Positions 47,501 to 58,186 of a DNA stretch of 64,000 nucleotides are shown piece by piece (positions within the stretch are counted from its first letter, which is position 1; every line of letters starts with the position of its first letter). Position numbers and translations under genes: made by a program. The DNA comes from Darksidea phi (lineage: Eukaryota; Ascomycota; Dothideomycetes; Pleosporales; Lentitheciaceae), in NCBI GenBank assembly GCA_030770425.1, contig JASJFT010000180.1, positions 31,624 to 95,623 on the forward strand, in the 5' to 3' direction. Below the pieces are notes generated by a model. It did not search any database and was not told the DNA's origin. It saw nothing but the letters and a program-made list of their open reading frames with translations.

Positions 47501-48413
47501 TCCATTGAAGATTTCGTATATTGTTTAGCAACGCTGATCATCCGGTCGGACGATAAAATTAATTCGACCGCTTCAAGTGCTTTTGTAGAGAGAATTTTTT
47601 AGTGTTTCATGTACGGCTAAGGGGTGTGTTCACAGTCTACAAATAACTTTAGCTAGCCACTAAACTTAGGGTGTGAGTACTGCACATAAAAGATATTGCG
47701 TGTACTAACTCCGTGGACTATTTATTTGTCACATATTATCTGTTATGTTGTTAAATTAGATCAGACAGTCTTCTGTCTTCGTTACTCAAGCTTATTCAAC
47801 TTTAGACTTATTGTTACTAAAAAGGGGTTAACAGACTAATAGTGCTACGAATGAGATCTGGAAAAGTTTTACAGAAGAAGCAGGGCATAAATGAATAAAG
47901 ATGCTAATTTGCTTAGCTTCTGTTCTAACAGCTTTGGTATTAATTATTACTTAAATTTATCTATGCAAAAACGCCTCTCAAAGAGCTCTGTATAGATCAT
48001 GCAACATGAAGGAACATCAGGACTGGTTTAATGTCATCAGGTTTGCAGCTTTGCTCTAGGCTTTCAATAAGTTGCCCGCTAGTCTCTCGTTAACACCCAA
48101 ACTATATTTACTTTGTAGTCAGGAGTAGGGCTGAGTGGTCGTCCTGTACCCAAGGAAAAGAGGGTTAGCTTTTCAGTGTATAGCTTGGGGGATCAAATAG
48201 GTAACCGTAAGCAGTATATAGCTATGTTCAGATGCCGCTCTAAACGTAGCACTTAGTCGTATAGGAGCTACACTACCCAGGTACTTTGATCTAGCAAAAG
48301 TAATTACTAAAGCTTACTCCTAGGTGTTAGGCATATACATCAATAGCCACCCTAAACCTACATCGAACATTTGAAGGATCTTTGCAGTCCTCTATTCGCA
48401 ATTAGGTACCTCG
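47501..48413. other. AT-rich gene-free region
   Basis: Clearly more AT-rich than flanking genes, with stops in all frames and many TA dinucleotides. It resembles repeat-induced-point-mutation-type or decayed repeat DNA. A segment around 48126-48235 (TAGGGCTGAGTGGTC, then GGGGGATCAAATAGG) vaguely resembles Pol III boxes but is not called as an element. Confidence 0.5.
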
Positions 48414-49613
48414 CTATTCTCTTCTCTTTCTGAGCTGCGCCATTGTTGCCTTCCCGGCTCTACTCTCATTTACCCTCCCAAGCTCTCCACTAATCCACTC
48501 ACCCACCTCCGCCAACGCTTCGATATCCACGCCCGTCCTCGCACCAAGACTATGAAAACAATGCACCAAATCTTCCGTCGACACATTTCCTGTGGCACCT
48601 GGACTAAACGGGCACCCTCCCAACCCCGCAACGGCCGCATCAAAAGTTCTAATTCCATGCTCAAGGGCAACGACCGAGTTGACCAAAGCCTGCCCATATG
48701 TGTCGTGGAAGTGTAATGCTAGGTCGGCGTTCTCTACGCCCGCTGCGGTGAGCGTTTTGAGGAGCTCAGCCGTTTTGGGTGCGGTGCCCATGCCGGTCGT
48801 GTCGGCTACGGAGATCTCATCTGCGCCCATTTCGAGGAGGCTTACGGCAAGGTTGGCCACTTTGTGGGGGTCTACGTTGGGGCCTTCGAAGGGGCAGCCG
48901 AGGGCGACGGAGATGTATGCGCGCACGTTGAGGCCTAGTTCTTTTGCCCGTGTCATGATCGGCTCAAACCTCTGCAATGACTCTGCTATCGAACAGTTCG
49001 TGTTCCTTTGTGTGAATGTCTCCGTCGCCGCTGTGAAAATTGACAGCTCGTGTTGTGGTGTTGACCCGGAGGCTGAAGACGTGATATTGGGATCTTGCGA
49101 GGATGTGTTCAGTGCTGGGCCTTCTTCGGGGACTGGCGATGGCGGTGGTGTAGGGTACGCGCTTTGGCCGGGGGCTTTCGATTGCCAAACGGAGAGGAAG
49201 TTGTCAAGGCCTCTAGCATTCGGGAGAAGCCATTGGTACGTTATCGGATGCGGTGACCGTGGGGATGATGTGAGAAAGTGCTCTAGAATCTCTGAGGAGT
49301 TCGCCATCTACTCCGTACGTTAACGGTATGCTCCTTCGAAGCTCTGGTCGCAACATGCCTGTGGCACCCATTTGGGCGAGACAAACGATCCCGCCTCAAT
49401 TGTCCTCAACCCAGTCTGTGCCAATCTATTCACCAACTCTATTTTTGTCGCTACCGGTATGCTTTGCTTCTCATTCTGCAATCCATCTCTCGGTCCAACC
49501 TCCACAATACGAACGAAGTCCGGACGACTGGATTGCGCGGTGGCAAAGGTTCGTCGGCATGGATGGCGCGCGGCCAAACGCGCAGTGCGCAGGCAAGTGA
49601 ATTTTGAGAGCAT
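48414..49613 (-). CDS. Hydroxymethylglutaryl-CoA lyase, mitochondrial
   Basis: Two exons (49613-49359 and 49307-48414) give 382 residues. The junction CCACAG|GCATGT...GAGTAG|ATG uses a GC-AG intron of 51 bases; no GT donor restores the frame. The N-terminus (MLSKFTCLRTARLAARHPCRRTFA) is a mitochondrial targeting sequence. Family motifs: VEVGPRDGLQNEK with the metal Asp, IEAGSFVSPKWVPQ, ISVADTTGMG, LHFHDTYGQAL with metal His residues, and GLGGCPFSPGATGNVSTEDLV with the catalytic Cys. The enzyme splits HMG-CoA to acetoacetate and acetyl-CoA at the end of leucine breakdown. A Pro/Ser-rich insertion of ~50 residues (PTPPPSPVPEEG...) lies between the LLPNARGL strand and the SIFTAATETF strand, where bacterial and animal enzymes have a short loop. 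Confidence 0.93.
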
Positions 49614-52123
49614 CTAGGTGATGTAAGGACAATTGGTACGGTCCCTCAATGTTGGGTTGCTAGGAGAGCTCACGCGATGGCGGGGACGTTGCGATGATCA
49701 TTCACCTCGGCAAAGAGCTTGGACCGCTTACTGGCTAATGCTACCTCAACTTTGGTTCTACTTCGCTCAAGCATTCTCCCTCGCTACATTATGTAGATTC
49801 ATGTCATTCAATTCTTTGGTAGATGAGATACGAAGAGAGTGACTACCTTATGAGATGCTGCACCGCCTGAACAGCAGCTTTTATATCTGCTACCCCCCGA
49901 AACTGTTGAAAATAGTCATTCATAGATCGCGCCGACGCCTGCCTACGTTGACTTACAAACATCAAAAAGACGCCCTGGGGCACGACTTGCAGTCTTCGAT
50001 ACGATTGAAAGCCTCTTTAATGGCATGCTGCTCCGCATGTCGCAAACTATAAGCCCCATGCAATAACTCTTCTATGCTGTCTTAGCAGAGTAATGGCAGC
50101 GTAGGATTAGTTCTATATATGCACTACGCTGTTCTTAAACTTAACACTCATTTTCTGTAGCTTAGCATTCTCAACAGAAGACAAGTAACTCCTTCCTACC
50201 AAGCCACTGCATGCATATTCGGCTTTAGCATGTATAGCAAGATCAAGCGAGCGCTACTGTAGCAGCTAGAAACAGCCTCAGCTGGCGGAATTCGCCCGTC
50301 AGACATTCTTAAATTTCGTCATGTATACCCATAAGCTCACCTGAGGAACTGGAGTAACGATTCTCCCGTCTATACTGACCCCGCTCTATATGCCGCCGGC
50401 CACTATAGAGCCACTACGATACGGCCAACATGAAAGACTTGTGGCCTTGCACAAGGCCGTACTCATCCGATACAACTCTGGTAGCGCGAAGGTCCATAAT
50501 GGGATCGTAACTATGCAACTCGCCCACCTGTCCATCCTCACTGGCTTGCTTGTATGTGATGTGCTTGCAGAACTGTAGTAAGGAGGCTATGAACGAGGCC
50601 CTCGTAATGGTGGTGCCTTTGTCGTCCCCAAATTGATTGATTACTGCTGTGGCAACGAGATATACGGCTCCAAAAAGATCGATCCTCCGTAGTGCATATT
50701 GTGTCCCGTTCATCTTCCAGGAAGGGCTATCCGAACTCGTTGTTATGAGATTGAGCATAGCTTTCTGTGAATGTGATCGTCCATGTGTTGATAGTTGTGG
50801 AAGACTAGCTCTCCCACAGACAGAAGACCAATATGATGTGATCCAAACTACGATTTGTTGGTTCAATCCATTATGTATAGAGTACTCGTAGGCATACTCC
50901 ATTGCTGGGGGGATGAGCGAGGGGAAAAATCGCTCCCAATCAGCGACACTATTTAGAAGCCTGTTCATCTTCAGCCAACTGCGAGTTTTCGCCGCATGGA
51001 TACCTTGAACGCTTGATTCCAATTTGAGGATAGTTGTATTTGCATTGCCCGTTCACGCGTACTCCAACGCAGCTTGGCGTGTGAGCACGTTGTTGGCTAT
51101 GTAGTTGGGTTGTTCGTAGTCTAACGCGAATAGCTTCGAGAGGCTTATAAGCGCCTTAGGAATCGTTAGCTCCCAAAGATAGGCCATCATTTTGCGAAGG
51201 TCCTAACGTACTTGGAATTGGGACTTGCAGGTAACTGTTTGCTGGAAGCGGAGCTATTCGTTTACTGTGTTCGATATTGCGTAGCTACCCCAGCTTTTCA
51301 GCTGTAAGGTGCAAAGTCCCTTAAGCGAGAGCTGCTTTGACAAGCTATTAACTCCATAGCGCCCACTAACAGGAAGTAATATACTTATAAAATGCTACAA
51401 TAAGATGAATATGGCGGTGGCTAACATAAGTGTCAGGTTCAACCCCAGACACTTCAAAGTATTGGCCATTTCCGAAGCTGTTTATGCCTATAGACAATAA
51501 CCCATTTGACATTCATGATCCTCGTGCTAGCTGGAAAAGTCCGAGTGTGATGGGTTTTAGCAGTAATGAGATTAGGGCATTTTAAGCCAGGGTAAATATC
51601 CGACTTGGTTTCCCCAGAGATAAGCTTTGTTGTTGAGATGAAAGTAACTGTTCAGTGTGAATAGATGTTGGCAGCTTGTGAAATTGGTATCGTAGCACAT
51701 AATTGAGAAAGAGATTCGAGCTACTGTTTACATAGTGAGCTCCTAGAAAAAAAATTATGTTTTCGTCTTAGGTAAAAATAGGCCTTCCTGTGATAGAAAA
51801 AGTAAAGCAGGTCCCAGAATTTTAAGCGAAGACATTATGTTCAACTTCGCGATTTTGCGAGCACTCTTAACCTCTTGATTCATCCTTCGCTTAGAGTCAA
51901 ACTATCTATATGCTTTTTTCAGAAAGAGCTTTTGTTGCCTCCCATACGCAGATGTTTCAGAAGCACCTCAGTAGAGAATGACTTTGCCACCTCCTGCCAA
52001 AAACATTCGCACCCAGCCCAGTAGTGAAAGTAGCTTGACCCAATTGTGAGTATCATTGAGCAGGTCAAATCTCGCCGTGTGGCAAATCCCAATACCAAAA
52101 GTCTCGCCTCCCAGTTACTCCAC
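49614..52123. other. Gene-poor, partly AT-rich region
   Basis: Apart from the unassigned frame at 50414-51022, nothing supportable is seen. 51030-51900 is AT-rich with stops in all frames. A hairpin-like inverted repeat, AAGTGTC...GACACTT with a 13-base spacer, lies at 51429-51455. Confidence 0.4.
50414..51022 (-). CDS. Unassigned 202-residue open frame, possibly a gene relic
   Basis: Longest frame in an otherwise stop-rich region. Its composition is protein-like: few low-complexity stretches, and hydrophobic/charged patterning such as LFGAVYLVATAVINQFGDDKG followed by FIASLLQFCKHITYKQ. No motif is recognised, no partner exon is visible, and the flanks are decayed. It may be a surviving piece of a larger gene or a chance frame. 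Confidence 0.25.
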   Translation of the reverse strand: MESSVQGIHAAKTRSWLKMNRLLNSVADWERFFPSLIPPAMEYAYEYSIHNGLNQQIVVWITSYWSSVCGRASLPQLSTHGRSHSQKAMLNLITTSSDSPSWKMNGTQYALRRIDLFGAVYLVATAVINQFGDDKGTTITRASFIASLLQFCKHITYKQASEDGQVGELHSYDPIMDLRATRVVSDEYGLVQGHKSFMLAVS

Positions 52124-52876
52124 TCATAGTTGCACCATGTCATTGTCCTTCCCGCTCCCCCTCACGATCTCTTTGATCTTGCGATATTTATCATTTTCCT
52201 TCTCAAGATCGGCGATCTTCACCTCTTGCTTCTTTTGCCGCTCTTCCAGCCACTGAATCTTGTCCCGGAGAATCTTATTTTTCGCTTCGGCTTTCTCCAC
52301 ATGACGAGCTCTCTTATTACTATCTTCGAGGAGTTTCTCTAGCGTCGCCACTGAGGCTTGCAGATCTGCGATGGTTTTCTCGTAATGTTCGAATGCAATC
52401 TGAATGTCACGTGTGCAATCTTTCAGTTCGTTGTTGAACTTCGCCCGCGCGGTTCGCTCTGCATCGCGCTGCTCATCGATTTCTTTCGCCTGTACTTATT
52501 AGCTAAAGTGCATCGTGCCATAAGTTTAAAAACTTGCCAGGATGCGTATTTTCTTCGTTTTCGACCCGACCGAGTCTATCATGGGCCTTTTAGACGTGTA
52601 CAAGAGCTTCGGTGGGTTTGTGTTGCGATTTCGCGGGTCACCCGAAGCCAGGACTGAACTGGAAGGGTGCGAATGCGGTGAAACGCCATTTGACTCGCAT
52701 ATCGGTCGAGGAAACAGCCGTATCTCAGGACTTTTCACGGTGGGCGAAGTCGGGTTCTGGGACAGATCTGCCCTCTTCGGAACTCTGGTGGGAGAATCTA
52801 GGGTCCCCATAGCATCGGGCTTCAATTTAAGGATGATAGTCTTTCGTTGGAGTGTCTCCATTGCCTGTTCGTTCAT
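52124..52876 (-). CDS. Coiled-coil protein of unknown function
   Basis: Two exons (52876-52538 and 52489-52124) give 234 residues. The junction reads ATCCTG|GCAAGT...AGTACAG|GCG, a 48-base GC-AG intron; a less likely GT-AG choice (donor GTTTTT, acceptor ATAAG) would also keep the frame and change three residues. Residues 1-110 are Pro/Ser-rich and basic without a fold signature. Residues ~115-225 are almost entirely heptad-patterned, charged coiled coil (KEIDEQRDAERTARAKF, TIADLQASVATLEKLLEDS, KNKILRDKIQWLEERQKK, VKIADLEKENDKYRKIKE). It is probably a dimerising scaffold or a small cytoskeleton- or chromatin-associated protein, but nothing more specific can be supported. Confidence 0.7.
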
Positions 52877-53783
52877 TGGTAGGAGTGGCGACTGTCCGCC
52901 CGGAGAAAGAGAGTGAGAGAGAGTCGAAAGGTCGAGGATACGGAGTTAAGGTGAGCTCTTTCACTTTTGTCTTGCCTTTGGTATCACGTGTAAATCTCTC
53001 GCAAGTGAGAGATTCTGGCATTTCAGGTGAGACTCGTTATTTTGATAGTGGGACACAAGTCGGAATACATGTGAGTACCATCTGAAAAAGCCGAATATAT
53101 CGGTAGGTGTAGATTCCTATTCGGTTTGGGTTTGCATAGTGGGAGTCTGTTTGTAAGGTCCACACGAAACACAGTAGGAGTTTGTATACAGTAGAGGTGC
53201 TATACCCACACCTTATACACGATAACAGAGCTGTAGAGCTGTACACAGTACTGCCGATCGTGAGATCCCGACGGCGTGAGTTCCGAACATCGAACATTGA
53301 GGCGACGAGCAATGACATGTGCTGCCGAACAGCAGAGCGTTGAGAGACCAACAGCGGTAGCGATGAGTTGGATCGTCGCATGGATATCAATTAGTGAGAA
53401 TACAGTATTGCAATGCTATGTAGACCACTGTGCTGACATGCAGATTTCTAAAAGAATCATTTCAATGGTCTGCAACTTCACAATCGCTTGGTCTGAGGAG
53501 AGTGGTCTGTAACTAGTTTTCTTCAAAATACACTTGTTCTTGCACGTTAATGATTCATCAAAGCCGCTAAGTCCAGACCTAAAGAGATGTAATAAATCCC
53601 CTCTGTTGCTCCGTCCTTTCATTCTATGCTTCATGATGCAAACGTCTCATCTCCGACAAACAGTGTTGTTCACTATCAGATGTTGGCAATTTGCTTCAAC
53701 CCCCCGTTCCACCCCCACCGAGCGTGTTGAACACATATGCCTACACACATCACACACACCTTAGATACCGCGCCTACGACACA
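52877..53783. other. Gene-free region
   Basis: Promoter side of the minus-strand coiled-coil gene, then about 0.8 kb with only short chance frames. Confidence 0.4.
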
Positions 53784-54231
53784 ATGCCTACCCCGACTGC
53801 AACTTCCTCAAAGCAAACACTCACTTCCTATCCGCTACAAACACCTCCCCCCTTCAAGTTCCAGTTACATATCCTACCTCTACCCTACCCTAACCCCGAG
53901 ACAAACGGCAGAGCTCCATCAAGACACCCTTCCGCATTCCAAAAACGCATATCCAACCCAAATCGACACCACATCCACACCCCCTCCCTCTACCGTCAGA
54001 CATTAAAATTTCCGTCTCCCATAACATCACATCCGCTTCCCCCTGCAGCGCATCACCCTCGGTTTCCGCGATCTACATACCCCTATGCGAGTTCTAGAAC
54101 AACCCACCGAAAACACCTCTCCATCTCCCTATCCAACTATCTTTCCTCTCTCTACACCCGATGATAAGCCCCCCTCCCCCCACCTCCGTCTTCATCCCGT
54201 CCCACCCGAAGCAAGCCGCCCCTTGCCGTAG
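53784..54231 (+). pseudogene. Frameshifted small Pro/Thr-rich gene
   Basis: ATG at 53784 opens MPTPTATSSKQTLTSYPL and FKFQLHILPLPYP. Within a CTACCCTACCCTA microsatellite (~53876-53890) the coherent reading changes frame to LTPRQTAELHQDTLPHSKNA and YPTQIDTTSTPPPST. A possible 54-base intron (53995-54048, GTCAGA...CCTGCAG) removes two TAA codons, and the frame resumes as RITLGFRDLHTPMRVLEQ and ends at 54231. The continuous amphipathic text on both sides of the shift suggests a real small gene with a one-base slip in the repeat, either a mutation or a sequencing error. The family is not recognised. Confidence 0.35.
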
Positions 54232-55713
54232 AAGCGCGGACCGCTTACCCCACGCCGCCACTATCTAGCAGCTTCAGACCATCGAAGTGTCGTCGCTGGA
54301 GCAAGGCACGATTGCGCTATCACGCTGCATGTTTGTTGGTGCTTACATGGGGAATATTCTATGCAGGACCGTGGCTGCTATCACACACACCCCGCTATGC
54401 ATATGTATGTATGCATGTTTGCTTTTGTAAATGCCGCATGTGGTGCTGCAGAGGCTGGCGTATCGTTTGTTTAGGGACTAGTGTGTCTCGGGCTCTTTCG
54501 TGCTAGTCTACATGTTTTGCGCCGTTTACACCTTGTAGACGCTGCGCTCCCTTCCTACGCGCCGTACACATCCCTACCATTACCCTCATTGCCCTTCCAA
54601 TTCCCCTCCGCATGAGCTCTAATTACCAAAACGACCAATGCATCCCCTCAGCCACCGCACCAAACCATCCGTCCACACCCCTGCATCCACCACCACTACC
54701 ACGCTGCAGTGCGAAGGTTCTAGCGTCCATGCATGCAAACCTCACTTCCTCGTCCCCAAACCTGGATATCCGCTCCACGGCACCCAATGACACCCCGCCC
54801 GCGCCCCATGCACCGAACGTTATCGAAAACTTCTCCGTGCACGGCAACAGTTCCTAATCGATTCTAGTGAGACTATCATTACAGCACTACACTTGGGCTA
54901 CCCGTGGAATACGAACACGGTCACGACCCGCTTCTCCCGCCAGCCATTCCAGCCGTTCCAGCGCCACAAACCTCCTGTGCACGCACGGGCATCATGGTGC
55001 CGTGCTTGGGGGATATAACGGGTGGGGCATTGCGCTAGAGAGGCGGTGAGGTGGTGCTTTGGTAGCTTGGATTGCGTGAATTGCGTGAATTGCGTGTTGG
55101 CGGCGTTGTAGACACGCCAAAAGCGAATGTCGCTCGTCGTGGGGAACGGACACCAATCTGTTGGCTGCGGCCCAGCCCCTTCATAGGAGAATTATCGAAA
55201 GCTGTGCAACCTCAGAACCTGCATCAGCATTTTGGCTCAATTGCGGCTGACGCGGAACCATGCCTCGGCCCAAGCCCAATGTGTAAACCGTACAGCCTAA
55301 AACTAGCGTATTGTGGCGTGCAAAGGCGGGGGCATGTGCAAACGAGCGACGTACAACTAGTGTGCTAGCCTGGGCGTATTGCGGGATGGGATAGGAAAGG
55401 AACGACAACACACACAGGGCATTAGTAGAGAAACTTCTTTTATTGGTCCCTACGTATGCGGATGTGATGTGACAGGCTGACGGAAAGCCTCAATGCTTAG
55501 CCCCGACGTAAGGGGGACGGAAAAGGGTGAATGCATAGAAGGAACACGTTAACATGTCGGCAATTTCGTGCTGCAAGCATGAGACGTTTACTGTTGTTAG
55601 GGTAGGAGTGTATGCGAGAATTGAATAACGCAATGCAATGCAAGGCGAATACGAGTATGTAGGTACATGGAGTTGAAAGAAGATGCGATAGTACACCTAC
55701 GCTGAATGCAAGC
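54232..55713. other. Gene-free region
   Basis: No supportable gene. A 9-base tandem repeat (GAATTGCGT, three near-perfect copies) lies at about 55070-55097. An 81-codon Pro/Ser-rich frame at 54612-54857 has no signal peptide or domain. Confidence 0.4.
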
Positions 55714-58186
55714 CTACACGCTCATCTCATCAGCGTCTTCCTCCTTGTAGCTCACTTTCTGCGATACTCGTCCAGACCTCTTTCGCGTCGGCGCCGGAGG
55801 TGCAGCGGCGCCTCTCTTCTTCAGTGCAGGTGCAGCGTCGTCATCTTCATCGTCTACATCGCTCAACGGAGAGCTTTCCTCGTCTTCAGATGGTGAAGGC
55901 GTGGGAACGGCCTTGAGTGCTTTCTTCTTCGTCATACTAGCTGCGCGTTTCGGTGCCGATTTCTTTACAGGCGTTTTGGCATCTTCACCAACACCATTGA
56001 CTTCGCCGTCGAGCGAAGCATCATCGGCAACAGCGGTCTTTCTCTTCTTCATCTTTTTCTTCTTCTCCTTCGCAGGCGTAGCAGCACCCTCATCCTTTTT
56101 CTTAACGATACGCTTCGGAGGCCTCAACCACTCCTCCATGCCTGGAGGCCAGTAGACTCTGCCATCCGGCCCACCCATACCAACCTCCTCATCCGGCACG
56201 ATTGGGGGAGCCGCCTCCTCCTCCTCTTCTTCTTCTTCTTCAATCTTCATGTCCGCCTCTTCCAGTGCGCCAGGCTTCTTCTTCCCCTTCTTGGCTGCCT
56301 TCTTCGGTTTCGGTTTCAATGATTTGTTCTCATCTTGTCTTACGTACGGAATCATGTCGCTGAACAGGTGAAAGCCAGGGAGCTTAAAGGTCCGCATGAG
56401 CTCGAAAACAGCTTGTTCTTTGTCCTTTGCTTCGATCATGAGATCCATAGTGTCAGGACATGGTGGTAGTGTCATCACACGTGGTGAGTGCTTGCGGCGA
56501 GAACGGTTCGTGATGGCATCTGGACAAGATTCCGAGTAGTGCATCTTGGGGGTGATGTTCTTCCGGTTCCATGTTTCGAGAATGGCGGGAAAAAGGTCTT
56601 CAATATCCTTCGTGCCCTCTCTTATCTGTGTAGCATCAAACAAGATATTGTGGTGGTGGAAGTCCAGGACAAATGGGATGTTGAGCTCTTGACACAAGGG
56701 CAGAACCTCATGTGTCGACCAAACCACATCGTCATTCTCAAGTACGAGGCGATTCTTCACACTCTGCGGTAATCTAGCGTAATTCTCACGAAAGCGATCA
56801 ATCGCAGCAGCTTTGTCACCAAAAGCGCCCCCAAGGTGCATAATCATGACCGCATCGCGATCTTGCTGAGGCGGGAGCTTGAGTAATGAGAGCATCTCAT
56901 CGTGACACACCAGATCCCGAATTGCGTTATCAATAACACTTTTACGCGGGGATCCGAGCTGGGTGAATTGGCCTGGATGTGTAGTGACCCTATGGCCCAG
57001 CTCAGCCACTACCTTGCCTACCTCAGCAAGAGTGTCTGCTGCAAACGGTGCAAGTTTATAGCCATACTCTTCGTGGCTGGCGAATGGGAACATCTCACTG
57101 CTCAACCGCATGAACTTGATACCGTACTTGTCGTTCCAACGCACCATTTTGGCGATGTCCCGTGCATTGGCGAGCCCGAGCTCCTCGACATACTTCTGTC
57201 CTCGTGCAACATCAGCTGGCTGCTCTTTATCCGGCCGATTCTTCGTGGCGTGCTCGGGCTGTGACGGATCTTTCAGCGGATGACGGTGCTCTAGAATGCT
57301 GGCAATGCGGCACGTTCGCGAACAGAAAACGGGTGGGTTAGCGTTGCGCAGGTAGGTATTCAGGCACGCCTGTCACTCGTGTTAGCTTGACGTGCATGGG
57401 TAGGGTGCGAATACGCACGTAGCCTAAGCGTCCTTTCCACGGCAGGGGAAGATAGTCAGAATTGACAGGCGGTGGCCTGGACAGTGCTTCCTTGACGGCC
57501 TCCTCGTCCTCGTCCTCGTTGTCCCCCGTCGAGACTCCCTCGACTTCGGGATCGACAGTCGCCCCCACGTCCTGCTCCAGGGCACCTCCAGATGGTACGG
57601 TACCATTCTGGACAGAGGCATTGACGATTGTGCTTTTAGCGTTCGCACCATCCATCTTTACATGCTGCAAAGGGCCTTTACTCCGCTTGTTCCTGCCAGG
57701 CTGCTGGTCAGGAAGGTCAGCCGGCACTGTCTCAGAACCCGGACCAAGCGCAATGCTCGCATTCTTCTGAGCGCCGGGCCCACTCGTCTTCGCACGTCCC
57801 TGTCCTCGTCCGTACTTGTCTGCTGCCTGCACAGCCGTGGCCTTCTGCGGATCAGGGACAGCGCCGACGGACGCCTCCGCGCTGAGAAACTTGCCCCTGC
57901 GGGGTTTCAGCGCGGGACCAACATCCGCGATACCGCCACCATCAGGCGAAGCCCGCAAAGCAGATAGGCCGTCGAGGACTTCAGGATTGACATCAGGATT
58001 TGTGATCGCGGAAGTGCCTATACGGGAAGACTGGCGGCGCGGTGGCCGAGGCTCTGCTGTTGGGAGGTTCGATGGCAGTGGGACTGCGGTGCGTTGACGT
58101 GGGCGTGGAGGGTCTGTGTTGGTGCTGCAGGATCGCTCGTCGGACAGGGCGGTTAATCCTGTTGACCGTTTGCGCTTGCTCGCCAT
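55714..58186 (-). CDS. UV damage endonuclease UVE1 (UvdE family)
   Basis: Exons 58186-57419 and 57369-55714 join in frame over a 49-base intron to 807 residues, starting MASKRKRSTG. An upstream in-frame Met at 58372 would add 62 residues rich in Arg, Ser and Phe that could target mitochondria, as described for some fungal UVE1. Residues ~1-245 are a low-complexity basic N-terminus. The UvdE TIM barrel starts at LPLPWKGRLGYACLNTYLR (spanning the intron) and continues with MRLSSEMFPFASH, RVTTHPGQFTQLGSP, MIMHLGGAFGDK, LENDD and FVLDFHHHN, whose His, Glu and Asp residues form the metal site. The enzyme nicks 5' to UV photoproducts, starting an alternative excision repair. A long C-terminal tail has a Glu run (~9 E) and basic KKK clusters, suggesting nuclear localisation and chromatin contact. 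Confidence 0.92.

Noticed and set aside
48126..48235. Second SINE candidate with weak A- and B-box likeness
   Set aside because: Matches are poor and there is no tail or recognisable body.
54612..54857. 81-codon Pro/Ser-rich plus-strand frame
   Set aside because: Low complexity, no signal peptide, and an equally long antisense frame exists.
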